Assembly (NCBI GenBank): GCA_009911195.1 | Contig: QXWV01000018.1 | Location: 1-64,000, forward strand | From: Lachnospiraceae bacterium | GTDB lineage: Bacteria > Bacillota > Clostridia > Lachnospirales > Lachnospiraceae | DNA: 64,000 nucleotides | Direction: 5' to 3' | Shown: positions 53,732 to 62,724 of the stretch, in pieces | Position numbering within the stretch: the first letter of the stretch is position 1 | How the letters are laid out: each line of letters opens with the position of its first letter | Notes under the pieces: model-generated | Databases searched by the model: none | Seen by the model: the letters and a program-made list of their open reading frames with translations, nothing else | Told to the model about the DNA's origin: nothing | Position numbers and translations under genes: made by a program

Positions 53732-55210
53732 TCAGAAAATAACCCAATATGCCGTATCTTCAATGATTACCAACTGCTTGGATGCATCAAAATAATCCCA
53801 GTCCTTTCCTTCAAAATAAGTCTGGAAGACCCCTTCATCCATCGGCACTTTTTCAAACTCCCTCTCCGTTACTATATTCATCAATGTATTTGTAACCGAG
53901 CCTAACGCCCGTTCGTTAATCTGGTCCGTTTTATAATATACATTATCATAAGTGAACGGGCAGTTCAAATCTTTTGCTACCGCCAGCTTTTCCACCCTCT
54001 TCCCCGTTTCTTCCTCATACTCCAGGATTTTTTCATAAACCATCATCGCATAAGTCTTGTCCAATGTATTGCTCGTCATATGGTTTGAAACAATAATATT
54101 GCAGAACAGAATATGAATCAACAAATAACCGCAGCTCAAATAGCACAGCGCTTCCTTTCCCCTGCCCGGCATACGCCAAAATGCAATCAGCAGGAGCATG
54201 GCCTGCGCTGCATAAAAAGTCCACACAAACCGGGGATATGTCTGGGCATACTGCGCCATGGAAAGAATATACACCATGGAAAAAAGTGCAATAACAAGCA
54301 AAAGGTAATAAACAACTTCCTTCCATTTCCTTTCTTTCCCCAAGCTCCAAAGGGTCATCCCCACCGCAATACACAGCACAATCAAAGGCAGCCACACCTT
54401 TGGAAGCAAACCCTTACTATTTTGCAGTATATTCCCAAAATCCTGCAGGCATATCCCCGCATTTCCCACCAGGTCCATATGGGCCATTGTCCGTCCTGCC
54501 CCTTCCACCAGCCCCAGCTTTACCACCAGGCTCAAACTGAGTATATTTAATACGCCAGAGCCTACCGTAATGCATCCGCACAATAATTCCTGAATCACTG
54601 TCTTTACCGTAATAACGCATTTATTTTCAATAAATATCCATGCAGAAAGAACAATGGCCGCATAGATAACCGCTGCCTGATATTCCGCCGTAGATAGGAA
54701 AAAAAATAACAGCGCGCATAAATATTTTTTCTTCGTAAATGCCCATATCCCTATTGTTGCCAGAAAATATGCCATTCCGAACATCAGGGCGCATTCCCCA
54801 AACATAAAGGATTCTGCAAACAACACATTGGAAAATAGCAGGCCAGTCAGGGATATCCATGCTAATTGGCCGCCTATACTGGAAGGTTTCCCTATTTTTT
54901 CTTCAAAACATATCTGTACAATGCAAACAGCAAATGCCAGCAACAGCATTTCCGCCAATGCCGTTATTCCTGTATGTGTTACCGTAGATACCCCTAGCTG
55001 GTAGAGAACCCAGTCCTGAAAAGCTGACAGATAACGCCCATGCTGCATCATAGAGCTGATATCCTCCCATGTAAACCACATATGAGTCAATGTATCACAA
55101 TTAAAAGACCTCCTCAGCATACCGCCCCATGCCAAAATAAGCACCGCAAAATTCACCAAATAACGGTTAAACAATGCTTTTAACTTTTCAAAATCCATAT
55201 CGATAACCAT
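53732..55210 (-). CDS. GtrII-like membrane glucosyltransferase domain protein
   Basis: About 492 aa with roughly eleven hydrophobic segments. The first extracytoplasmic part (RRSFNCDTLTHMWFTWEDISSMMQHGRYLSAFQDW) matches the GtrII/GT-C pattern with an early Asp; the C-terminal 100 residues are soluble. It probably transfers a lipid-linked sugar outside the membrane, donor and acceptor unknown. Two in-frame ATGs (55210, 55198) are both possible; a far upstream start at 55300 is unlikely. It lies between carA and purL on the same strand with no clear link to either. Confidence 0.7.
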   Translation of the reverse strand: MVIDMDFEKLKALFNRYLVNFAVLILAWGGMLRRSFNCDTLTHMWFTWEDISSMMQHGRYLSAFQDWVLYQLGVSTVTHTGITALAEMLLLAFAVCIVQICFEEKIGKPSSIGGQLAWISLTGLLFSNVLFAESFMFGECALMFGMAYFLATIGIWAFTKKKYLCALLFFFLSTAEYQAAVIYAAIVLSAWIFIENKCVITVKTVIQELLCGCITVGSGVLNILSLSLVVKLGLVEGAGRTMAHMDLVGNAGICLQDFGNILQNSKGLLPKVWLPLIVLCIAVGMTLWSLGKERKWKEVVYYLLLVIALFSMVYILSMAQYAQTYPRFVWTFYAAQAMLLLIAFWRMPGRGKEALCYLSCGYLLIHILFCNIIVSNHMTSNTLDKTYAMMVYEKILEYEEETGKRVEKLAVAKDLNCPFTYDNVYYKTDQINERALGSVTNTLMNIVTEREFEKVPMDEGVFQTYFEGKDWDYFDASKQLVIIEDTAYWVIF

Positions 55211-55354
55211 TCCCTTTCCATAGCCTTTATTTGCCGTGCGGGCACAACGCCCCAAGCTTTTTATTCCAATCTTACGAAATGCCGCCCCTAAACAGCCCAC
55301 CTTCCACCAGGCTGCTTATGAAGCGGCTTCGCTCATCCTTAATATAATTCTTTA

Positions 55355-58300
55355 TTACATAAAATAATGGACACCGGATTCAAAAATTTTCATATCCTGT
55401 TCCCCGTAAATATTCATTGCCACAGCTTCCCCACGGCGTTCTGCATGAGCCATCTTGCCAAAGCATCTCCCGTCCAAGGAAGTAATGCCTTCTATGGCCG
55501 CATAAGAACCATTGATATTCCATTCCTCATCCATGGTCACATTGCCGTCCAAATCCGCATACTGGGTAGCTACCTGACCATTTGCAAACAATTTGTCAAT
55601 CCATTCCTTCGGTGCTACAAAGCGCCCCTCCCCATGGGATGCGGGTATTACATAGGTCTTCCCAACTTCCGCTTCCTGCAGCCAGGGGGATTTATTGGAC
55701 ACTACTTTTGTATAGACCATTTTGGATATAAGGCGGTTAATCGTATTGAAGGTCAAGGTAGGGGAATTTTCATCCTGCCCTACAATTTCCCCAAAAGGTA
55801 CCAGCCCCAGCTTAATCAATGCCTGAAAACCGTTGCAGATGCCCAAAGCCAGGCCATCTCTTTCCGATAACAGGCGCATTACCGCTTCTTTTATCTTCTC
55901 ATTCTGGAAAGCGGTTGCAAAAAACTTAGCGCTGCCATCGGGCTCGTCGCCTGCGGAAAAGCCGCCCGGGAACATAATAATCTGTGCGCTGTCAATTGCC
56001 TTTTCAAACACATCCACCGATTCCCTGATGTCCTCTGCCGTCCGGTTTTTAAATACCTTGGTAATCACCTTCGCCCCGGCACGTTCAAACGCCATCCCAC
56101 TGTCATATTCGCAGTTTGTACCGGGAAATACCGGTATAAATACGGTGGGCCTGGCAATTTTCTCCTTGCATACATAAACCTTATCTGCCTTATATAAAGG
56201 GGAATCCACCGCTGATGTATCTTTGGCTGCCCTGGTAGGGAATACCTTTTCCAATTTGGATGTCCATGCCCACAGAGCCTCTTCCACCGGAATGGAAACT
56301 TCTTTATATATAAATGCCGCTTCTTTCGCCACTTCCCCTATCATTCGGCAATTCTCAATTTCTTCCAGCCTTTCCATCCTGTCTTCTGCCACTTCCGCAA
56401 GGATATCACCCAAACCGTTTTCAAACAGTTCCTTTGCCGAAAGCTCTTCCGAAAGCCTTATCCCCATCTTGTTACCGAAAGCCATCTTGCTTAAGGCAGC
56501 CGCAATGCCTTTGGCATCCACTGCATAAGCGGAGACAATTACGCCCTCATCTATCAACGCGGTAATCTGATGGTACAAGGCCAAAACATCCTCATAAACC
56601 GGAATGTCATATTCATCTTTCTCTATCTGGAACCTTACCAGCTTATTCCCTGCCTTTTTAAGCTCCGGTGTTATGACATTCCCTTCTTTTGCCACATCTA
56701 CAGCAAAAGATACCAGCGTAGGGGGTACATCAATATCGTTAAAAGTGCCCGACATACTATCCTTGCCCCCAATGGAAGGCAGCCCATACCCAATCTGCGC
56801 ATCATATGCGCCTAAAAGAGCTACAAAAGGCTGACTCCACCTTTCCGCTTCCGAGGTCATCCTCCGGAAATATTCCTGGAATGTAAAGCGGATATTCCTG
56901 CAATCGCCGCCACTTGCCACAATCTTAGCCATAGACTCGGTCACCGCATATATTGCCCCATGATAAGGACTCCAGGAGGATAGATAAGGGTCAAATCCAT
57001 AACTCATCATCGTAACGGTATCTGTCTTCCCTTTTAAGACCGGAAGCTTTGCCACCATAGCCTGTGTCTCCGTTAGCTGATATCTGCCGCCATAAGGCAT
57101 CAGTACAGTAGCCGCACCGATGGACGAATCGAACATTTCCACCAGCCCTTTCTGGGAGCATACATTCAAATCATTCAGTTCAGCCAGCCAGGCTTCCTTA
57201 ACATCACCCTTTTTCAACCATTCTTCTACTGCAGGCGTTGCAAGCCGGTCGAAATAATTCTCTTCTTTTTCCGGGATATCTACCTTTACATTGGTTTCCT
57301 GATGGGCGCCATTTGTATCCAGGAAGGCCCGCTTAATATTTACTATCTCCTTTTCCCGCCATTTTAATACAAGCCTGGGCTCCTCCGTCACTTCCGCCAC
57401 AGGTACTGCTTCCAGGTTTTCCTCCGCCGCATAGCTTAAAAAGGCATCCACATCAGCAGGCGAAACCACTACTGCCATCCTCTCCTGTGACTCCGAAATC
57501 GCCAGTTCCGTTCCGTCTAACCCTGCATACTTTTTCGGAACTTTATCCAAATCCACCACCAGCCCGTCCGCCAGTTCCCCAATGGCAACCGAAACGCCGC
57601 CGGCACCGAAATCATTGCACTTCTTTATCAGGCGGCTCACCTCTTCCCGCCTAAAAAGCCTTTGTATTTTGCGCTCCGTAGGGGCATTCCCTTTCTGTAC
57701 CTCTGCACCGCAGGTCTCAATAGAACTCTCCGTATGCACTTTGGACGAACCGGTAGCACCGCCGCAGCCGTCCCTTCCAGTCCTGCCGCCTAACAGGATA
57801 ATAATATCACCCGGCTCAGAATTGCCGCGGATAACATTTCTTCTTGGTGCCGCCCCCATCACCGCCCCAATTTCCATCCTCTTGGCCACATAATTGGGAT
57901 GATATATTTCTTTCACATAACCTGTAGCCAGGCCAATCTGATTTCCGTAGGAAGAATATCCGCTGGCCGCACCCCGCACCAGTTTTTTCTGGGAAAGCTT
58001 TCCCTTAAGGGTATCTGCCACCGGTACTGTGGGGTCTGCAGCCCCTGTCACCCTCATAGCCTGATATACATAGCCACGCCCGGAAAGCGGGTCTCTTATG
58101 GCACCGCCAAGACATGTAGCCGCACCGCCGAAGGGTTCTATTTCCGTAGGGTGGTTATGGGTTTCGTTTTTAAAGAATACAAGCCATTCCTCCGAGACCG
58201 GCCCTTCCCCATAATCTATTTCCACCGGAACAATAACGGAACATGCATTAATCTCATCCGATTCTTCCATATCTTCCAGTTTGCCGTCTTTCTTTAATTT

Positions 58301-59152
58301 GCGCATCGCCATCAAGGCTAAATCCATCAGGCAGACAAATTTGTCTTCCCTGCCTGCAAACAGCTCTTCCCTTGTATCCAGATAACTCTGGTATGTTGTT
58401 TCAATGGGGGATTTATAGTATCCCTCTCCGAATTCTATCTTTTTCAGTTCCGTGGAAAAAGTAGTATGACGGCAATGGTCCGACCAATAAGTATCCAAAA
58501 CCCGGATTTCCGTCACTGTAGGTTCTCTGTCCTCTTCCCCTTTAAAATAATTCTGGATATGGCAAAAATCTTTAAATGTCATTGCCAGCCCCAGCGAATC
58601 GTATAATTCGTGCAAATCCTTTTCCGGCATATCCTTAAAGCCATTTATCAAAGCCACATCCTCCGGCTCCTGGAACTCCGCCGCCAGCGTATCCGGCTTC
58701 TCCATGCCCGTTTCCCTGGAATCCACCGGGTTAATGCAATATCCTTTTATCTTATCGAATTCATCATCGGAAATATTCCCTGTCACAAGATAAGTTACCG
58801 CTGTCCTGATGATTGGCTGCTCATCTTCTTTCAAAAACTTCACACACTGCACTGCCGAGTCCGCCCTCTGGTCGAACTGCCCTGGAAGAAATTCCACACT
58901 AAACACCCTTCCACCCACAGGTACGTCAAAGGACTCCCTGTAAAGGATGTCCACTGGCGGCTCTGAAAATACAATCCGGCAAGCCTCTTCAAAAGTGCTT
59001 TCTGAAAGGTTCTCCACATCATAGCGGACAAACACCCTCACATCCTCCACCCCCGGAATATCCAGATAACTTAGGATTTCTTCCTTCAGCTCCCGCGCTT
59101 TTACCGCAAATGGCTCTTTCTTTTCTACATAAATGCGTTTCACATTTCCCAT
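55355..59152 (-). CDS. purL: Phosphoribosylformylglycinamidine synthase, long fused form
   Basis: 1265 aa, joining the PurL synthase and the PurQ glutaminase in one chain. The N-terminal PurS-like region, FLVCLMDLALMAM region, the ATP/FGAR sites (VFFKNETHNHPTEIEPFGGAATCLGG) and a second AIRS-like half precede a class I glutaminase with nucleophile Cys in GLALGICNGFQALI and the HGEGRF loop. It performs the fourth step of purine synthesis. The start ATG has GGAGG rather far upstream (14 nt). It has its own promoter. Confidence 0.95.
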   Translation of the reverse strand: MGNVKRIYVEKKEPFAVKARELKEEILSYLDIPGVEDVRVFVRYDVENLSESTFEEACRIVFSEPPVDILYRESFDVPVGGRVFSVEFLPGQFDQRADSAVQCVKFLKEDEQPIIRTAVTYLVTGNISDDEFDKIKGYCINPVDSRETGMEKPDTLAAEFQEPEDVALINGFKDMPEKDLHELYDSLGLAMTFKDFCHIQNYFKGEEDREPTVTEIRVLDTYWSDHCRHTTFSTELKKIEFGEGYYKSPIETTYQSYLDTREELFAGREDKFVCLMDLALMAMRKLKKDGKLEDMEESDEINACSVIVPVEIDYGEGPVSEEWLVFFKNETHNHPTEIEPFGGAATCLGGAIRDPLSGRGYVYQAMRVTGAADPTVPVADTLKGKLSQKKLVRGAASGYSSYGNQIGLATGYVKEIYHPNYVAKRMEIGAVMGAAPRRNVIRGNSEPGDIIILLGGRTGRDGCGGATGSSKVHTESSIETCGAEVQKGNAPTERKIQRLFRREEVSRLIKKCNDFGAGGVSVAIGELADGLVVDLDKVPKKYAGLDGTELAISESQERMAVVVSPADVDAFLSYAAEENLEAVPVAEVTEEPRLVLKWREKEIVNIKRAFLDTNGAHQETNVKVDIPEKEENYFDRLATPAVEEWLKKGDVKEAWLAELNDLNVCSQKGLVEMFDSSIGAATVLMPYGGRYQLTETQAMVAKLPVLKGKTDTVTMMSYGFDPYLSSWSPYHGAIYAVTESMAKIVASGGDCRNIRFTFQEYFRRMTSEAERWSQPFVALLGAYDAQIGYGLPSIGGKDSMSGTFNDIDVPPTLVSFAVDVAKEGNVITPELKKAGNKLVRFQIEKDEYDIPVYEDVLALYHQITALIDEGVIVSAYAVDAKGIAAALSKMAFGNKMGIRLSEELSAKELFENGLGDILAEVAEDRMERLEEIENCRMIGEVAKEAAFIYKEVSIPVEEALWAWTSKLEKVFPTRAAKDTSAVDSPLYKADKVYVCKEKIARPTVFIPVFPGTNCEYDSGMAFERAGAKVITKVFKNRTAEDIRESVDVFEKAIDSAQIIMFPGGFSAGDEPDGSAKFFATAFQNEKIKEAVMRLLSERDGLALGICNGFQALIKLGLVPFGEIVGQDENSPTLTFNTINRLISKMVYTKVVSNKSPWLQEAEVGKTYVIPASHGEGRFVAPKEWIDKLFANGQVATQYADLDGNVTMDEEWNINGSYAAIEGITSLDGRCFGKMAHAERRGEAVAMNIYGEQDMKIFESGVHYFM

Positions 59153-59222
59153 GATGAATTTCTTATCCTCCGTTTTTTATACTGAAAGCTTCTTAATGCT
59201 AATAACAGCACATAATATAACT

Positions 59223-59250
59223 ATTATAACGGATTTGGCGTATTTTTCAA
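59223..59250 (-). promoter_or_regulatory. purL promoter
   Basis: -35 TTGAAA (59245-59250), 16 bp spacer, -10 TATAAT (59223-59228). The leader of about 65 nt is too short for a purine riboswitch and none is seen. Confidence 0.7.
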
Positions 59251-59327
59251 TGGGGAATGGGAAGATTTTTCTAAACTGGCTGGGATTAGGGGGCATTGAA
59301 AGCGGCCGCGGGTGCAGCCTCCCCCCA

Positions 59328-60263
59328 CTACTCATGCAGCCTGTGCACCAGATAATAAGCCAAATCCCCCTCCGAAATCAGCGATTCTGAATGGGCAAAG
59401 AAAACAATGCCATCCGTAGGTGCCAGAATCGTCTCCTTTATATTCCCCCGATAGGGGTCAATAACCTCCGCCATGGCATCCCCATACCTGATATCCTGCC
59501 CCACTTTTGCTTTCCTTCGGAAAATCCCCCCGCACATAGTATGTACAGCCGTCAGGTCCTTTTCATTGAGAACATGGCTGATATATCCGCTATGGCTTTC
59601 ATAACGGATGATTCCCATTCTCGTTAAAAAACGCAAAATAGCCGCCAATGCCTGCCTTGCACTTTTTACCGACACTTTTTCATTGCTGTCCGTATAGAGG
59701 GAAAAAGCAGCGGTCTGCATACTTTGCCAATTGTAATTTAACGATTTCGTATCAATGGGCCTCGCCTTTTTTACCACTACAAACGGCAGGCCGAATAAAT
59801 TCGCCAGCGAAGAATTCTGATAACCGTTTTCCACCATACGGATATGTGGAACCGATTCCCCTGCCATATGGAAAGCGGTAAGCTGTACCCCAAAGCTGTA
59901 GTCCTTAATGCGGTTAAAAACCGCAGCGGCTATCTGCTCCGTTGTATCCCCGTAGGTTTTCCCTGGGAACTGGCAATTGATGTCTTCCCCTTCCACCCCG
60001 AAAAAATTGCTCCCAATATTCATGGAATAGCTGTTTACCACTGGGATTACCATCACTTCCCTGCCTGAACAGATGCACCCGTTGGATTCCAGTTCCTTTA
60101 ACGTCTTTACAAGCTGAGAACAAATATACATCTGTTGTACACCTTTCCCCCGCATAGGCCCTATGATGCATGCCGACTGTTCCCCTTTGCCGAAATGATA
60201 CCCCTTCACCGACATATCTTCCCTATACGGTGTGGAAAGCGTATAAATATCCTCCGCGAACAT
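59328..60263 (-). CDS. Aspartoacylase/succinylglutamate-desuccinylase family protein lacking the usual zinc motif
   Basis: 311 aa. Overall pattern of the AstE/AspA family, including INCQFPGKTYGDTTEQIAAAVFNRIKD and a C-terminal barrel-sandwich domain (GGIFRRKAKVGQDIRYGDAMAEV). The zinc-binding HGxE motif seen in the upstream paralogue (SGIHGDELEG) is replaced by GPMRGKGVQQ, and DVHAS by QLTAFHMAG. It is therefore probably not a normal zinc hydrolase; it may be a regulatory partner. Starts directly after the paralogue stop, so the two are coupled. Confidence 0.8.
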   Translation of the reverse strand: MFAEDIYTLSTPYREDMSVKGYHFGKGEQSACIIGPMRGKGVQQMYICSQLVKTLKELESNGCICSGREVMVIPVVNSYSMNIGSNFFGVEGEDINCQFPGKTYGDTTEQIAAAVFNRIKDYSFGVQLTAFHMAGESVPHIRMVENGYQNSSLANLFGLPFVVVKKARPIDTKSLNYNWQSMQTAAFSLYTDSNEKVSVKSARQALAAILRFLTRMGIIRYESHSGYISHVLNEKDLTAVHTMCGGIFRRKAKVGQDIRYGDAMAEVIDPYRGNIKETILAPTDGIVFFAHSESLISEGDLAYYLVHRLHE

Positions 60264-61214
60264 TTACTCCCCCTCCTTTGTCTTTATGTCCGTCAATATC
60301 CTGGCCAGCAGAGCACCTTTGCTCACCATAGGATATTCCCTTAACGTGAATACAAGCCCGTCCTTTTTGGCAACAATCTCCCTTTCCACTGTTCCCTCCA
60401 CAGGCGTTATAATTTCCCCGATTTTGTCCCCCTTTTTCACAAAATGGTTATGTTCAATAGCCGGGATGAATACACCGCTGCAATCCGCCCGTATGAATTC
60501 CACTTCGCCATCGGTTGAAAGCACCGGATACTGAATATTTTTCGGCCTTTCCTTCCAGATTCCCAGTTCATATAAAAGATTAAAAATGCCTTCCACTACC
60601 TGCCTTCCATAGCTGCGGTTTACCCGCATACCAAGCCCCATCTCCACTACCAATGTAGGCACTCCCATGGAATTCATGGCATGGGCCAGCGTGGCCTCGT
60701 GCACGGTTTCTGTTGCGTTGGTCCATATCATATCCACATTCATATGCCGGGCATAAAAAAGCAGCTTTTCAGCATATTCTTCACAGAGCCGTACCTGCGG
60801 TATTTCTTTCACAAACCGGTTGCTGGCATGGACATCAATGCACAAATCAGCCCCCGCCAAATCCTGGACAATAGCGGCCGTCACCCTTTCAAACGACGTT
60901 CCGTTTTCATCTCCCGGAAACATGCGGTTCATATCCATATCCAATTTGGGTATCATACGGTTTGCCACCGTTATACCCACCGGGTTCAATGCCGGATAAA
61001 CATCCACTGTCCCGGCCAAAAGCTCCGGCCTTGCCTTTATCCGCCTTACTATCTCATAACAAACATACTGCCCTTCCAGTTCGTCACCATGAATCCCCGA
61101 TACAACAGCGACCCTTTTTCCTTTCCCGTAGCCCCCCGTTCCCTGCAGCCGGTTCTTTTTAATTACTAAATTTTCCCCTGTGGATAAACCTATAGAAAAT
61201 ACGGTTTTCACCAT
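60264..61214 (-). CDS. Aspartoacylase/succinylglutamate-desuccinylase family zinc hydrolase
   Basis: 316 aa. Zinc ligands HGDE (VSGIHGDELEG) and the third His in LCIDVHAS are in place, with DMNRMFPGDENG and the catalytic Glu in LVVEMGLGMR. The C-terminal third is the barrel-sandwich domain (GVFIPAIEHNHFVKKGDKIGEII). It likely cleaves an N-acyl amino acid or related amide; substrate not determinable. A palindrome typical of TetR operators lies in its upstream region. Confidence 0.88.
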   Translation of the reverse strand: MVKTVFSIGLSTGENLVIKKNRLQGTGGYGKGKRVAVVSGIHGDELEGQYVCYEIVRRIKARPELLAGTVDVYPALNPVGITVANRMIPKLDMDMNRMFPGDENGTSFERVTAAIVQDLAGADLCIDVHASNRFVKEIPQVRLCEEYAEKLLFYARHMNVDMIWTNATETVHEATLAHAMNSMGVPTLVVEMGLGMRVNRSYGRQVVEGIFNLLYELGIWKERPKNIQYPVLSTDGEVEFIRADCSGVFIPAIEHNHFVKKGDKIGEIITPVEGTVEREIVAKKDGLVFTLREYPMVSKGALLARILTDIKTKEGE

Positions 61215-61291
61215 ATCCGTTTCCTCCCCGCACTAATAATAGCCCCTCAAAATTCCCTCCAACCTGAATCCTATACGGCAAAAAAGACGCC

Positions 61292-61307
61292 TTAAACAGT
61301 TGTTTAA
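61292..61307. promoter_or_regulatory. Candidate TetR operator
   Basis: TTAAACA-GT-TGTTTAA, a perfect 16 bp palindrome, between the TetR gene stop and the start of the aspartoacylase pair. Confidence 0.5.
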
Positions 61308-61319
61308 AAAGCGCCCCTG

Positions 61320-61904
61320 CTACTCTTCAATAACGAGTCCCTGCATAATATACAGAACCTCCCGGTCTACCATCTCTTCCGTAATACCCCTTGTCTGGGA
61401 AGCGATTTTCAGCCCTTCCAATACATACATAATATTACGCGCCGCGCCTTTTGCATCTTCGCAGTAAAACTCCCCTGCCTCTATGCCTGCCTCTATCAGT
61501 TTCTCAATAATTTTTACTGCTGTATCAAACTGCTGCTTTAAAGGATTTTCCTTTTTGGGAACTTTCTTCTCGAAATAATATTCGTAGACTGCTTTCGTTA
61601 GACTATTCCTTTTCAGCAGCATTTCCTTTTTCTGTTCTTTCAAAAACAATGCTAAAATATCGGAAGGCGATGCGTCCTCCTTTACTTTCCCGGCAAATAC
61701 ATCGTCCGCTTCCTCTGCTTCCATTTTCAGCACATCCATGAATATCTCTTCTGTACTGGAAAAATATAAGTACAGTCCCCCCCTGCTTATCCCACAAGCA
61801 TCTACGATATCTTTCATTGTCACGTCCTTGTATCCTTTTTGTATGAATACACCTCTTGCCGTTTCTACAATATATTTTCTCTTTTGCGCCGACTTCTCAC
61901 CCAT
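61320..61904 (-). CDS. TetR-family transcriptional regulator
   Basis: 194 aa. N-terminal helix-turn-helix (KYIVETARGVFIQKGYKDVTMKDIVDACGISRGGLYLYFSSTEEIF) with a helical ligand-binding C-terminal domain of normal length. A one-component repressor. The downstream palindrome and coupled gene pair suggest it controls the aspartoacylase genes, which is inference. Gap to the upstream DUF gene is 40 bp, so they may be co-transcribed. Confidence 0.9.
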   Translation of the reverse strand: MGEKSAQKRKYIVETARGVFIQKGYKDVTMKDIVDACGISRGGLYLYFSSTEEIFMDVLKMEAEEADDVFAGKVKEDASPSDILALFLKEQKKEMLLKRNSLTKAVYEYYFEKKVPKKENPLKQQFDTAVKIIEKLIEAGIEAGEFYCEDAKGAARNIMYVLEGLKIASQTRGITEEMVDREVLYIMQGLVIEE

Positions 61905-61944
61905 CTATATAACCCCTTGCCTCTTAAATCCGTATCCGTCCAAC

Positions 61945-62439
61945 TTACCTTTGAAACCACATCTTACCCACTGCGGTAGTATGTATCGGCTTATCCCAGT
62001 ATTCCAGTATTTCCTTCATCTTAAGCAGGACTTTTAGTATAGAGCCATTGCTCACCCCTTCTGACCAGACCTTCCCTTTTGTCATCCCCCCTAAAATATA
62101 TTTGGACAATATCCCTTTTAAGACATCCATTTCCTGTATAGTGGCCTGTTCGATTAATCGATGTTCGTCTTCGGCTGTCCGTATTTTTTTCCTCGTATAT
62201 ATATATACGTAATTCCTGTCCAGCAACTGTGTCCGTCTCACATCCTGTACAAAGCTCATCAATGTGCTGTCATATACAGGGAAAGATATAGAATGGTCTT
62301 TTATCCCATTTTCCTGGTAAAATTTTGAAACATCCCCTCCTGACTTCGACTCCAGCCACGGGATATAACGAATCAACCGTTCCACATCGGGCCGGTAACC
62401 ATTTGCTACTTCCTGCATATAAAGCATATCTTTTTCCAT
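61945..62439 (-). CDS. Conserved unknown protein (DUF6508-like)
   Basis: 164 aa, soluble. Pattern RLIRYIPWLESKSGGDVSKFYQ, HSISFPVYDSTLMSFVQD, RNYVYIYTRKKIRT and LGGMTKGKVWSEGVSNGSILKVLLKMKEI is one I associate with DUF6508 proteins, common in this bacterial family; not confirmed by search. Function unknown. The chosen ATG has GAGG at 6 nt within the recurring ATGAGG-N6-ATG motif; an in-frame ATG at 62451 is the motif itself. Confidence 0.75.
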   Translation of the reverse strand: MEKDMLYMQEVANGYRPDVERLIRYIPWLESKSGGDVSKFYQENGIKDHSISFPVYDSTLMSFVQDVRRTQLLDRNYVYIYTRKKIRTAEDEHRLIEQATIQEMDVLKGILSKYILGGMTKGKVWSEGVSNGSILKVLLKMKEILEYWDKPIHTTAVGKMWFQR

Positions 62440-62445
62440 ACGAAT

Positions 62446-62570
62446 CCTCATTTCTGCGCTGCTTTTCCAACCCCGGGTTGCCGGAATTGCTCAAATTAAG
62501 CGAAATCACCTGGATTTGCCAGGCCAATATCCATCAACAGCTTCGTGCCGGGCAACGCGCAGGCACAAAT
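62446..62570 (-). promoter_or_regulatory. GCGCAG structured leader element upstream of the DUF6508-like gene
   Basis: On the minus strand TTTGTGCC (62562-62569) and GGCACGAA (62542-62549) make a hairpin whose loop carries TGCGCG. CTGCGC (62557-62562) is complementary to GCGCAG (62454-62459), 3 nt before ATGAGG. Layout as at ilvD and eno but with a longer spacer of about 80 nt. Confidence 0.55.
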
Positions 62571-62624
62571 TATCTTAACTGCTACATAAAGTATAGCATA
62601 AAATGAAAAAATGTACAGCAACAC

Positions 62625-62654
62625 TTGAAAAAGCTTTTAAAAAGGCTATATAAT
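62625..62654 (+). promoter_or_regulatory. Promoter of the cyclic-nucleotide-binding-like gene
   Basis: -35 TTGAAA (62625-62630), 18 bp spacer, -10 TATAAT (62649-62654). Confidence 0.65.
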
Positions 62655-62724
62655 AAATTATCTGGTTTTGCTTATCGACAGCAAACCCCATATAATATTA
62701 TTTTACCATTTTTAGGAGGATATG

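Noticed and set aside
59153-59222. Purine riboswitch upstream of purL
   Set aside because: Leader of about 65 nt without the conserved three-way junction sequences.
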